From Dermacentor variabilis (Eukaryota > Arthropoda > Arachnida > Ixodida > Ixodidae): DNA of 64,000 nucleotides. How positions within the stretch are numbered: position 1 is the first letter of the stretch; each line of letters begins with the position of its first letter. Positions 1-10,861 of this stretch are shown piece after piece. A model generated the notes under the pieces. That model saw only the letters and a list, made by a program, of their open reading frames with translations, had not been told where the DNA came from and searched no databases. The position numbers and the translations under genes are program-made. Location of the stretch: NCBI RefSeq assembly GCF_050947875.1, contig NC_134570.1, positions 231,865,265 to 231,929,264 on the forward strand, written 5' to 3'.

Positions 1-162
1 GTACGCATGCAAGTTCCTGAGCTTAGTGGTAACAAGGAAAGCGCGCTTTCCGACCAAGGCTCTCGGCCGCAACCTTCAAATGTGGGCACCCGGCGCCCGC
101 ATCCCTATGCACGACTGCCTGCTTCCTCTCGCGATGATGATGGCGCCGCGTAACGCAGAGCA

Positions 163-1240
163 ACTAGTGGTGGGGCAGTGGAATTGTAGGGGATTCTACC
201 AAAAACGAGGTTCCCTACAGCATTATATCGCCATATCCACGAACCCTCCCGATGTCATCCTCTTACAGGAAGTCAATTGCACCCCTTCTTTATCCGGCTA
301 CAGCACGTTCTCGGGTGTCTCTCCTCTCGTGGGAGCCTTAGTTTCGAAACATGTTACATGTCGCATGCATACCACTAACATTGACATTCCTCACCAAATA
401 TTGGAAATAATTACGCAAGTTAAACGCAGCGAGAGTCTGTTTGTACTCAATGCATACAGTTCCCCCCGTTCGCGAACGCACTGGTTTCCGCAACCTACTA
501 ACAGAATTTGGTAGGTTTGGACGGGTTGTGTGGTGGCCGGCGACTTTAACGCTCCGCATACTGCTTGGGGTTACGTTAAATCGCAGGCTAAAGGGACCCG
601 CTTATGGAATGCCATCTGTAACATAAGATACACACTGCTAACCGACACAGAGCACTCCACTCGGATGGGCAACAGCATATCTCGTGAAACCTGCCCTGAC
701 CTTACCTTCGTGCACAATACTGGCCCAGTCGTTGCGCACGGTCCTTTAGAGGAGCACCTTGGTAGTGACCACTACATTGTAGCGGCCACCTTGTCATTAG
801 GGGTTGCGCGCAGGCCCGAGCAAATTGTGCGTATAACGGATTGGGCGAAATTCAGGGAACGTCGCCAGAACCCACCTGAGCGCCAAGGGTACGAACGCTG
901 GCTTGACTCTCTAGCACAGGATCTAGAGGCCACTACGAGCACACTGCGCACCACAACCGAGACACCAGACACAGACCCGCATTTACTTCATCTTTGGAAC
1001 GCCCGCAGAGGGTTGACACGACGATGGAAACGACAACGCCGCAACCGCAAACTTAGGAAACGTATAGATCAAATTACACGGGAATCTCAGGAGTATGCAG
1101 AGATCCTTACGAGGAATAACTGGCGAGGATTTTGTGATCGCCTCTCAGGCACATTGAACACAGCAAAACGTGGTCGATTCTTCGCTCACTCGCAGATTCC
1201 ACCACAACAAAGGGAAAAACATTTCAACAGCTGCACATCC
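163..1240 (+). pseudogene. Element A endonuclease (APE) region
   Basis: The first part reads VVGQWNCRGFYQKRG and ILLQEVN, the usual start of an APE-type LINE endonuclease. After a frameshift near 515 it continues with VAGDFNAPHTAWG (the GDFN motif) and LGSDHYIVAAT (the SDH motif), followed by the basic linker that normally precedes the RT. The catalytic motifs are present but split over two frames, so no functional enzyme is made. The protein would have nicked target DNA to prime reverse transcription. Confidence 0.8.
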
Positions 1241-1242
1241 TA

Positions 1243-2829
1243 ATGCACGAGTACAGGGACACTCCTCGACACTCGACACTCCTCAGAGAGCTAGAGAAGC
1301 ATTTCATACCCACAGGCCCGCCGCCGCAGTACCCTGGCTATCCTTATGTAGGCGAGGCGAACGAATTGCTCGATGCAGAAATCACATCTGACGAGGTGCG
1401 GGGGGTCCTACAAGACCTACGCCGCCGCACGGCACCGGGAGCCGACCACATCCGATTCGCCACCCTTCGTAACCTCAGTGACGCGGACATTAACCACTCA
1501 CCCATATCTTCAATGATTGCTGGCGCAAGGGCATGCTTCCCCAAGCATGGCGACACGCCGACATCACACTGATCCCCAAACCGAGCAAGCCTGTTAAGGT
1601 TGAAAACATACGACCCATCTCCATAACATTCTGCATTCGTAAGCTCATTCGTAATCATTCTTTTCTAACTCTCAATTTGGATATCGGGCTCATCTGCCTG
1701 CCAAAGATGTGCTTTTACAATTGCGGGAGGAAGACATAGGACCTCCGTCGTCCGCCCAAACGAGAACACTCATCACCTTAGATCTAAAAGGGGCATTAGA
1801 TAATGTTGAACATGACCTCATCCTTCGCAATGTTGCTCATTCACACTGGGGAATTCGTATGTATAACTATATCCGCGCATTTCTTCGAGATCGCACAGCT
1901 ACCGTAGGAATGGGACCACATCGATCTGGTACGATTCGCCTTGTAGGACGTGGGACACCCCAGGGCTCAGTTCTTTCCCCTACTCTATTCAATATCGCGC
2001 TCGCAGGGCTCCCCCGACTACTCGACCAGATCCCTGATGTCGCCCACGCTATTTATGCGGATGACATTACTATCTGCTCGACACGGGGTTTCGACGGAGC
2101 CATCCAGGACCAATTGCAGCAAGCAGCCGATACAGTTTCCGAGTACGCGAGAAAATGCGGCCTAAGATGTGCTCCGGAAAAGTCGGAGCTCATAATCATT
2201 CGCCCCCGGAGCCGTTCCTCTACTCCCCCTATCACTGTGCACGTGGATGGCACACCGATACCACAAGTTAATCGTGCTCGTATCCTCGGCCTACACATCC
2301 AAGCGGATGGCAGCCCAAACTACACTGTTTCCCTTCTATCCAGACCAGATTGAGCAAATTCTGGCCATGATCCGGAGGGTCTCCAACAGGCGCTCGGGCC
2401 TTCGGGAAGAGGACCTGCTGCGCTTGGTAGAGGCATGCGTGATCAGCCGCCTTACATACCATCTCCCATTTCAGCGGTTAACAACAAGCGCAACAACTTC
2501 GCAAAGACGCAATGATTCGCAAAGCGACAAAGCTGGTCCATGGCCTCCCGAAGTATATTTCCACACACCGTCTCCTTAACTTAGGGACACGTAACACACT
2601 AGGCGAGCTGCTAGAGGCACATTGGGTCAGCCATCGCCAGCGCCTCCTACTCACTCCTACTGGCCGCCATCTTCTCACACGGCTAGGATACTCTGCCCCA
2701 CCCCTTGAGACTAAAACCCGTCCAACGATCTTGTCGTCAGCGATACGCCAAGCACGAAGTATTCATCCATTGCCACGTAATATGCACCCCGAGCATGACA
2801 AAGGGCGGCGCAAAGCGCGTGTACGATAA
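1243..2829 (+). pseudogene. Element A reverse transcriptase region
   Basis: RT motifs appear in order over at least four frame segments: APGADHIRF, a proline-rich thumb entry near 1570 (LIPKPSKPV, then IRPISIT), LKGALDNVEHDLI, GTPQGSVLSPTLFN and the catalytic box HAIYADDITICS near 2050. Frameshifts near 1550, 1720, 2340 and 2510 break the protein. The YADD aspartates are kept. The thumb region continues to about 2829, where the RNase H begins. Confidence 0.85.
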
Positions 2830-2838
2830 ATTGGCCGC

Positions 2839-3668
2839 ATGCTTGCAAACATCCCGGAAACACACACTTTATACACGAACACATCACGCACTCAAGAGGG
2901 CTATACCTCGGTAGTTTTGGATGGCACCGAATCCCTGAGAGACTCTGCTGCAATGCGCGGAACAAATGCCGCTTATGGAGAAATTCTCGGTGTTGCTCTT
3001 GCAATTCGATACGCCATCCGTGTTCCTGAGGAAGTGTATATATTGACGGACTCGCAACAGGCATGGCGGGCGTTCCTATCAGGACATGGCATCCCGAGAG
3101 CGGCGCACCAAATTCTCAAACAGATCCCGCTAAATACACCAACCACAACTCCCCGTATCCACTTACTCTGGACCCCTGGTCATACCTCGCTGCCGGGTAA
3201 CGAACGCGCACATGCGGTTGCCCGAGAAATTTCCCTCCGGGCGACTAGGCGTGGTGAGGCAACTAGTTCAGAGTGGGGGGATCCCTTGCTCCGTTACAAA
3301 GACATACTCCGTCATTATACACGCATTCGTCGCACCCCGCCTCACCACCGCCGTCCTTCTCGCGGGAGGAAGCAGTGGCATTACGCCAGTTACAAAGCGC
3401 AACTTTTCCTAATCTTGTCTCTCTCAATAAATTCTACCCGCACTGTTATGCAGATCGTTGCCCTGGCTGTGGCAGCTCGCCCACAATCTTCCACGTCACG
3501 ATTGAGTGCACTGCAAACCTCTTCCCTCCCTTGCCAACTCTCCTTTACCCCCTACGCAACAAAGAGCTGTGGGACGATGCCCTCCGCGACGGACATACCG
3601 AGGTCCTCCGAGCAGTGATACAACAGGCTCGAAACATCGCCGGAATCATCTTAGGGACCCTGGACTGA
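2839..3668 (+). pseudogene. Element A RNase H and C-terminal zinc knuckle
   Basis: The RNase H fold is recognisable by EILGVALAIRYA, ILTDSQQAW and LLWTPGHTSLPGNERAH. Two catalytic acids look lost: the usual first Asp is Asn in LYTNTS, and the last Asp is His in GNERAH. After a frameshift the tail reads CPGCGSSPTIFHVTIEC, a CX2CX7HX4C knuckle identical in spacing to that of element B. The enzyme would have removed the RNA strand during element replication. It is certainly inactive here. Confidence 0.8.
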
Positions 3669-3716
3669 GGGTTCCTCCCACACTGCTCTCGCCATTCAAA
3701 TATTATTAATAAAGAT

Positions 3717-3907
3717 GTTTTACTCTCTCTCACAGTACGAGGTGTCTCTTTTAACAATTATTTTTAGAAAGCTTTAGAAAAAACGGGGAGAACATAAAAA
3801 GGTCGGTAATTTGAAATATCGCTTTTGTCTACGCTCATATACAAAACTAAGTTTCACGCGTTGAATTTATTTTCGAGAAAGTGCCCGCAGAAGCAGAAAT
3901 TTCATTT
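3717..3907 (-). pseudogene. RT fragment of CR1 element J, lying beyond gypsy A
   Basis: On the minus strand the bases below the gypsy A insertion read SDISNYRPFYVLPVFSK and, after a frameshift, KIIVKRDTSYCE. This is the RT block that follows the segment at 9574-9789 in CR1 elements. Removing gypsy A and one copy of its target duplication joins the two halves in order. The fragment is cut at 3717 by the 3' end of element A. The rest of the RT must lie beyond the left window edge or is lost. Confidence 0.85.
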
Positions 3908-3911
3908 ATAT

Positions 3912-4189
3912 TGTAACCAACAGTTACGACGGCCGTTTCTATGCAAACTAATTTATTCTGGGCGAACCTGTGCCCGTCAACAAAAACGTCCCTTGAGCTT
4001 CGCTTCTTCTAACGTCGTTCTCTTTGTCGCCTCCTGTCGCGTGCCAGTCCGATTCTCGCGCACGAGCCGCCGGTCTGTCAGCACCGGCCCGCGTTGCCTT
4101 GGGATGCTTTTCTTGACGCTTGCGGTGTGGCGGCTCTTTGAAACGCAGTTGGGATGTGGCGGTCGTCTTGTGTTCTCGCAATGCTGGCA
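3912..4189 (-). repeat. 3' LTR of gypsy A
   Basis: It matches 9288-9569 over its whole length with few differences, including a 3-bp indel near the inner end. It begins TG and ends CA on either strand and lies next to the polypurine tract. The outer edge at 3912 is followed by the duplicated atat. Confidence 0.9.
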
Positions 4190-4194
4190 ACATT

Positions 4195-4204
4195 AGCCCC
4201 CTCC
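4195..4204 (-). promoter_or_regulatory. Polypurine tract of gypsy A
   Basis: The minus strand reads GGAGGGGGCT just inside the 3' LTR, the expected place and composition for the plus-strand primer. Confidence 0.6.
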
Positions 4205-7200
4205 GAAGAAGCATCGTCCCGATGCGTACAAAAGGCCTATAGAGAAGCCAACTGCTTTGAAACGACAGTGGTCAGAGGATGGCTGGTGCTAGGCTTGATC
4301 GTACGTGCAAATTCTAGTAGTCAATGCCTTTCATGGTAAGGCTTCATTCGTACTACGTGTACGACCTCTGGGCGAGTCCTGCGTCGTGTGGAGCAGACTT
4401 GGCCTTCAGGAGTTACCCCGTAATTTAAGGGACTTAGCCGGCGAAGTACTCTGTAGGGGCCAAATAACGGCGCAGCAGCTTCTCCGAAAGGCCGGGCGTA
4501 CGTATAGGCGTCCATATCCACACTTTGTCTCCGGGGTTGTGCTGTACCTCTCTTCGCCCTAGGTTGTATCGGTTTGCGTCGACGTTTTGCTGCGGTACGA
4601 TACGGTGCCTTGCCAACTGCCGTGCTTCTTCTGCCCTTTCTATGTACTCGCTAACGTCAGGGTCGTCTTCGGCGCTGTTGTCAACAGGTAACATCGCGTC
4701 TAGTGTCGTTGTTACTGTCCGACCGTAAACAAGTTCAAATGGCGTGAAATGTGTCGTTTCTTGTACTGCAGTATTATACGCAAAGGTGGCATATGGTAGA
4801 ATACTGTCCCATGTCCGATGCTCGACGTCCACGTACATTGAGGTCATGTCAGCGAGCGTTCTATTGAGCCGTTCAGTCAGGCCGTTGGTTTGCGGATGGT
4901 ACGCTGTGGTTTTTCTATGAGCAGCATGTGTTAGTTGCATAACAGACTGCATGAAACGGGCAACAAAAGCTGTTCCTTTGTCTGTTATGAGTACTTTAGG
5001 TGCGCCATGTCGTAACACTATGTGTGTGACAAAAAACTGAACCACTTCAATGGCGGTTCCTTTTGTAAGAGATGTCTCAGCATACCGAGTCAGATAATCG
5101 GTGGCTACCACAATCCACCGCTTTCCTGAGGTTGATACGGGAAATGGTCCAAGTAGATCCACTGCTATTTGTTCAGAGGGTGCTGCTGGTGGCTGTATCG
5201 GTTGCAGAAAACCTGCTGGTTTGAGTGGCGGTGTTTTGCGTCTTTGACAATCTCGGCATGATTTGACATAGTGCTGCACTGAATTCATCAACTTCGGCCA
5301 GTAATATTTCTGGCGGATTCTCGCCAGAGTCCTACTAACGCCCAAGTGGCCAGCTGCAGGATCGTCATGGCAAGCTTCTAAGATCTCAGCTCGCAGCGAT
5401 GATAGTACGAGAAGTAGAAACGTCTCACCACTGTGCTCGAAGTTTCGTTTGTAGAGGACGTTGTTCCGGATGACATACGAACACAATCCGCGGACGAAAA
5501 CTCGAGGCACTTTCACTTGTCGACCCTCCAGGTACTCGATGAGCAGGAGTAATTCCGGATCTGTACGCTGGTGATGAGCCATTTCCGTCGTATTTACAGC
5601 CCCAAGAAATGGGAAATCTTGCTCGTATTCAGGTGACGTAGATTCGATTGGTGCACGTGATAAGCAATCAGCATCATTGTGTTTGAGACCGGACTTTTAA
5701 AGGACCGTGATGCATACTCCTGTAGACGCAAACTCCATCTAGCGAGTCTTCCAGAAGGGTCCTTGAGGTTCGCCAGCCAGCACAATGAAAGATGGTCGCT
5801 GATGGCTCGAAACGGTCTGCCATATAAGTATGGCCGGAACTTACTGATGGCCCATATAACCGCCAGTCATTCCTTTTCTGTAGCTGAGTAATTTATCTCG
5901 GCTTTTGATAAGGTACGGCTTGCATAGGCAATGACTTTTTCTTCTCCACTCTGCCACTGAATAAGCATGGCACCGAGACCAACGTTACTCGCGTCGGTGT
6001 GGATGTCCGTTTCGGCATTTTCATCAAAATGGGCAAGTATAGAAGTACTCTGCAAGCACCGTTGTAGTTCAGAGAAGATGTCCTCTTGTTCTTTCTCCCA
6101 CACAAAAGGGACATCTTCTTTTCTCAGTCGCGTGAGTGGTTCGGCAATTTTAGAAAAATTTTCTACGAAACGCCTGTAGTAGGCACACGGTCCCAGGAAA
6201 CGTCTAATAGCTTTTTTGTCTCTTGGCTTCGGAAACATTTCTACTGCAGTGATCTTCTCAGAATCGGGGCGGACGCCTTCAGCACTGACAATGTGTCCGA
6301 GAAAGCGGAGCTCGCGAAAGCCGAAGTGGCATTTTTCGGGTTTTATGGTCAATCCCGCCGTGCGAATAGCATCCAGAACTGCTCTCAGTCGCTGCATGTG
6401 CTGCTCGAATGTAGTGGAGAAGACCACTACATCATCAAGGTAGACGAGGCACGACTGCCATTTCAGTCCGGAGAGAACAGTGTCCATCATCCGCTGGAAG
6501 GTGGCGGGCGCAGAACACAGACCAAATGGAAGCACCTTAAACTCGTATAGACCATCCGGTGTCACAAATGCCGTTTTTTCGCGATCTCGCTCGTCCACTT
6601 CTATCTGCCAGTATCCGCTTTTGAGATCTAAAGAAGAGAAGAAGTAAGCGTTGCGTAGTTTGTCCAAGGTGTCGTCGATGCATGGGAGTGGATAAACATC
6701 TCGCTTCGTGACAAGGTTGAGTTTCCTGTAATCAACACAAAATCGTCGGGTGTTATCCTTCTTTTTGACCAGGACTACCGGAGATGCCCACGGTCTATTG
6801 GATGGCTGTATCACATCGTCTTTGAGCATTTCCTGTACTTGACTTCTTATCGCTTCTATTTCTTTTGGAGCCACTCGGTACGGGTGTTGGCGCACTGGTC
6901 TTGCAGGTTCTTCGACGACAATGCGGTGTTTTGCGACGGGAGTACGACGGACTTTCTATGAGGTCGAAAAGCATTCAGCAAACTCTGTGACCAAGCTCAC
7001 AATCTTATCTCTTTGTGGTGATGACAGCTCTCGATCAATGTCGATGGAGGTAAGAACACTGTCTAAAGTGACAGAAGCTGGTGATGCTGCATGGAGGGTT
7101 GACACATCCGCAAGTTGTGCAAAGTCATGAAGAGACGCTATGGCTGTTCCCTTCGCCACGTGTTGTTCCTCATTGCCAAAGTTAGTCAAGAGGACATCAG

Positions 7201-7597
7201 CGCATCCGTTACGCAGGTGAACTAGGCCTCTTCCCGCGCATATTTGCTTTTCCAGTAGCAGCCCGATATTTCTGTCTGCAAGTCCCTCACAATCACGAAA
7301 TACGTCGCTCCTTACAACGACAGTCACACTGCACCGTGCCGGCACCGTCACGTGTTCATCCACAATACGGAGAGAGGAAATATGTGGCTCTTCTGTATCA
7401 GAAATGGTAACAGCATTTTCTGTGGAAAACAACACACGTGATTCTTGCAAGTTGATAATTGCGCCATTCGTTTGCAAAAAGTCCATGCCCAGTATAAGCT
7501 CACGGGAACACTCAGGGAGAACAATAAAGCTGCTGACGTATGTAAAGCCTCTAATGCCGATTCTTGCTGTGCACATTCCAACGGGGTCGACTAAGTG

Positions 7598-7618
7598 CCC
7601 CCCCCCCCCCCCCCCCCC
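7598..7618. repeat. Homopolymer of 21 C inside the protease gene
   Basis: The run encodes poly-Gly on the minus strand. The protease active site (upstream) and the flap/ILG motif (downstream) lie in different frames on its two sides, so its length change is the frameshift. A sequencing-length error is possible. Confidence 0.9.
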
Positions 7619-7883
7619 GCTGTACGTATTGCAGGTCCGGTCCAATGGGTCAATACCTTTTTCAATTTTCTGGCGAGTACACTGCTAATAACTGAATAGT
7701 CCGCACCGGTGTCTATCAGCGCAGTCACTTCAAAGTCGTCGACGATGACGCGCAACTCAGAAGTAACGGCGTCATCACTGCACTGGTTCGTCGGTTCGTC
7801 AGTGCCGTCGTCTTGTCGGATTGGCGATGGAGGGCCTTCGGTGTTCCGGGAGTCAGCGGCCTTGCCTCCACAGGTCGCTGGCT

Positions 7884-7893
7884 CTAGTTTTCC
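7884..7893 (-). promoter_or_regulatory. Putative -1 frameshift site GGAAAAC-TAG of gypsy A
   Basis: The gag frame reads CGG GAA AAC TAG. Slipping back one base at GGAAAAC gives GGA AAA CTA, and the -1 frame stays open up to the protease DTGAD. The same ten bases with the same frame relation occur in gypsy C at 56537-56546. The heptamer type (G GAA AAC) resembles known retroviral slip sites of pattern G GAU UUA. Confidence 0.65.
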
Positions 7894-9266
7894 CGTCGCG
7901 GACTTTGTGCGCGACGCCTCGGTGAAATGGAAGAGGGACGCGGACAGGGTGACCTATAACGCACAGGCGCTGCCGATCGAGGTTCATGTTGCTGGGTGTT
8001 TCGAATAGTTTGGCGCGTGGACAAAAATGCTTCAATTTCATCAGGGCGCTCACCGTTTCGAGGGCAAGGTGCATTCACGGAGAAGCCACGCAGTCCTACT
8101 CGGCGTTACTGACATTCCCGGTATAGGTGACCAGCCTCTCCACAGTGGTAGCAGAGGGGACGCCGCTCTGCAGTGCGCCATACATCGCTTTTACGTGGCC
8201 TTCCTTCTGCCATAGGCGGCACATTGCGAGGAAGTACCTGGGGTATTGTGGCCGTTCGTCCAAAGTCGGCGCGTTCTAGGTCCTGGCGTAAAGCTTGGGC
8301 GTACGATATCCGTGGCTGACGCTCTGGCTGTGCGCGGGGCGGTACCTGAGGCTCTGGCTCACAAATTACTTGCCGGACTTCTTCGCGTATGACATCGGCA
8401 AGTGAGGACACTGGAGGAGGGCTTCGAGCCAGCTGCAGTTTCTGCAGCTCTTCCCTTACAACGGACCTCACCATTTCGCGTAGGATGTCCATGTTGTTGG
8501 AGAGGGCTCCTGACCCAACGTCAAATGATGCGAGGCTTACATCCCTGTTGTACTGCCTCGCACGCTGCTGCAGCGTCTTCGCCATCGTCGTCGCCTCTGA
8601 TCAAAATTCGGCTACAGTGCGGGGCGGATTACGAACCAGGCCGGCAAAAAGCTCCTGTTTCACACCGCGCACTAGGTGCCGCAATTTCTTGCCCTCAGCC
8701 ATGTTTGGATCGGCTCGGCTGAAGAGGTGGGTCATATCCTCAATGTACATGGTCACACTTTCGTTGTTTCGCTGGTTCCTCGCCTGAATAGCGGCTTCTG
8801 CCCTCTCTCTGCGGTTCGTGCTCGGGTACGTAGCAAGCAGCTCTCGTCGGAAGTCATTCCACGATGGTAACGACGCTTCATGGTTTTCAAACCACGTGCG
8901 CCCAGATTCCTCCAGCGCGAAGTACACATACCGGAGTTTCTTTGTTTCGTCCCAATCGTTACATCTGGCGACACGCTCGAAGTTTTCGAGCCAGTCCTCG
9001 CCATCCTCGAATGTGTCTCCGTGAAAGGATTCTGGCGTCCGGGGTGAATCGACGACGACGTGAGGAGGCATTACTTGAGTAGCCATCGCACTGGTACCTA
9101 GGCTGACTGCTGCCGCCGCCCTTGGTGAATCGGCGAGAGGACCAAACTCGGGGGCCTCACCTCGTATGCGGCGGCTCGTGCGTTGGTGGACAGGCGTTAA
9201 TTCCGTTCGCTCCAAACTTCGGGGATCCGGGCTACCTTCCCTGGCGCGTGTGGGGCTTGAAATCAT
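7884..9266 (-). pseudogene. Gypsy A gag
   Basis: The likely Met lies just inside the PBS (MISSPTRAREGSP). The capsid region carries TWFENHEASLPSWNDFRREL and MYIEDMTHLFSRADP, typical of tick-type gypsy gags and similar to element H. The zinc knuckle CYHCGEAGHLYREC follows. Two in-frame stops, TGA after RTVAEF (about 8600) and TAA after YRECQ (8106-8108), break it, and the frame continues open behind each. The natural end is REN-TAG at 7884. Gag would form the particle that packages element RNA. Confidence 0.88.
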
Positions 9267-9274
9267 TCCCCGCA

Positions 9275-9283
9275 CCTCCACCA
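9275..9283 (-). promoter_or_regulatory. Primer binding site of gypsy A
   Basis: The minus strand reads TGGTGGAGG a few bases inside the 5' LTR, complementary to a tRNA ending CCTCCACCA. Gypsy C and H carry the same nonamer at the same place. Confidence 0.75.
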
Positions 9284-9287
9284 GATA

Positions 9288-9569
9288 TTTAACCAACAGT
9301 TACGACGGCCGTTTCGATGCAAACTAATTTATTCTGGGCGAACCTGTGCCCGTCAACAAAAACGTCCCTTGAGCTTCGCTTGTTCTAACGTCGTTCTCTT
9401 TGTCGCCTCCTGTCGCGTGCCAGTACGATTCTCGCGCACGAGCCGCCGGTCTGTCAGCACCGGCCCAGGGTTGCCTTGCGATGCTGTTCTTGACGCTTGC
9501 GGTGTGGCGGCTCTTTGAAACGCAGTTGGGATGTGGCGGTCGTCTTGTGTTCTCGCAATGCTGGCGGCA
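9288..9569 (-). repeat. 5' LTR of gypsy A
   Basis: It matches the copy at 3912-4189. The outer end reads GGCA followed by the duplicated atat. The inner end shows tttaacc where the other copy has tgtaacc. Confidence 0.9.
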
Positions 9570-9573
9570 ATAT

Positions 9574-10851
9574 GTGGTTAAGCGCAAGGACAAGAAGGTC
9601 AAGTACATACTTTATTGGCCGTACTTGAAGTCCGCCAATATCTCGAGCTTTACTGTTCTTTAGACTTGAGAATATTGAAGAAATTTTCTCGGGTGTAGTC
9701 GGTGATAAAAACGCTGAGTTAATGTTAGGTTCACTTAAAATACTCATAAATGTGTTCTTGTCGACGGTTAACACTAAATAATTAGGCATTAAATCGGGCT
9801 CCTAGTTCCCGGCTGTTCATAAATCTAGTATCTACAATAAGCTGTAGTTCGTTGAGCCTATTACTACGATTCAAAAGGTTGTTCTGTTTGCGCCATAGAA
9901 CTTCCCTTCGACCGGCGCATTACATAAACAAGTTTTCGTAACACGCATATTTCCTACTGTTCAAAAATATTGTAACAAAATTTCTAAAATTCTTATAAAG
10001 CTAAAATCAGTAGCATCCCGACCGTTCATGAACTTGGAATGCATTGAATTTTTGTTTTGAATTAAGAGGAAGCTTTAGCTCGTGTGCTTCTATCTAAACA
10101 GACGTAAATGGATAATTGGTCTTTCTCGGCAACCACTGCACCAAATCTGCACCGGAACGTATCCAGTATTTTTCTGGTAATATGTTGAATAATAATGTAT
10201 CAGTGTAATCTCTTACGTTTTTGTTTAGTTCATTTTATTTGCAAAACATAAATATGGGCAAGTGATCACTCGCATCTGCGGTAATGACGCCGATGCAAGG
10301 CTGCTACCTGTGTAATTGTTTCTACACAAGTCCAGCTGTGTTTCAGAAACGTAACTAAGGCGCGTAGGTTGTTATTATGTTCACACAGTGAAATGCGGCA
10401 AGGAACTATTGTAAATGACGGGAGTAACACGTGGGTTGTAGAATATTGATATTATAGCCGCCACTTATTACCAAGTCTAGCTTATTAGAAGAGGAAAAGT
10501 AAAGCAGTCTTTCTATAAAACACTGCCAACATCGGGAGGGCGACTGCGAAATGATGTTTTCCGCATTTCAGGGCTCGTGTCTCATAATTATTGGTAATGC
10601 TCGGAAATTCTCTGATAATTGTACGTGACAGTTTAGTGGACACAAGTTGCGCCCTCGACAGAGCTCTCTGGTTCCAAAGAACGTGTTAGAACCAGGTAAG
10701 TGCAGTAGGTTCATATCAGAAACGTACCAAGGTTCTGTTATAATCACATGAAAAACGACGTAAAATGAAGAAGCAAGTGCTGTTATGACTTCATGTTTGT
10801 TTACTGCGGATTCTGCAGAAAATCTGGACAACAGCGTTTAAACGAACATAC
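9574..10851 (-). pseudogene. CR1 element J, ORF2 endonuclease and start of RT
   Basis: Going down the minus strand: the endonuclease start FHVIITEPWYVSDMNLLHLPG (about 10750), then FIERLLYFSSSNKLDLVISG with a damaged GGDFN site (GGYNIN, about 10460), the strand TQLDLCRNNYTGSS, and the SDH site as VITADASDHLPIF (about 10265). The RT entry LSPTTPEKISSIFSSLKN is at 9660-9720. Several frameshifts and stops are present. The segment ends at the gypsy A target site; above, it meets the left end of gypsy B at 10852. Confidence 0.85.
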
Positions 10852-10861
10852 TGACACGTGT

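Larger units (their letters stand above)
1..3716 (+). mobile_element. I-like non-LTR retrotransposon A, decayed, 5' end outside window
   Basis: An ORF2-type polyprotein can be followed in order: APE endonuclease, reverse transcriptase, RNase H, and a C-terminal CX2CX7HX4C knuckle. It is split by many frameshifts over the + strand frames. The 3' end lies near 3716, after an AATAAAG-like sequence, where minus-strand CR1 RT sequence (element J) begins abruptly, so A appears inserted in J. Domain order and the C-terminal knuckle match elements B and D of this window. The RNase H places it near the I superfamily; the exact clade is not determined. No intact frame remains. Confidence 0.85.
4321..7893 (-). 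pseudogene. Gypsy A pro-pol polyprotein
   Basis: Starting in the -1 frame at the gag stop, the translation stays open through the retropepsin site LIDTGADYSV to a run of 21 G (minus strand), which shifts the frame. ELILGMDFL of the protease follows. A TAG near 6956 interrupts the linker. RT motifs include FCVDYRKLN, LPFGLCSAPATFQ and VYLDDVVVF; RNase H shows HTDAS and SDH but has a TGA in place of Cys after TEKE (5867-5869). A frameshift near 5690 leads into integrase with an HHCC finger and DDE residues (VDLLGPF, LITDKGTAF, GLTERLN). A 1-bp loss near 4464 precedes the C-terminal VVHVVRMKP. Confidence 0.9.
3912..9569 (-). mobile_element. Ty3/gypsy LTR retrotransposon A, complete but mutated
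   Basis: Two directly repeated LTRs (about 280 bp) flank gag and pro-pol genes read on the minus strand. The 4-bp target duplication atat lies at 3908-3911 and 9570-9573, and the LTR ends are TG...CA. Internal order is PBS, gag, protease, RT, RNase H, integrase, polypurine tract. I count at least four in-frame stops (about 8600, 8106, 6956, 5868) plus frameshifts near 7600, 5690 and 4464, so it cannot move by itself. It sits inside the RT of CR1 element J. Confidence 0.92.
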
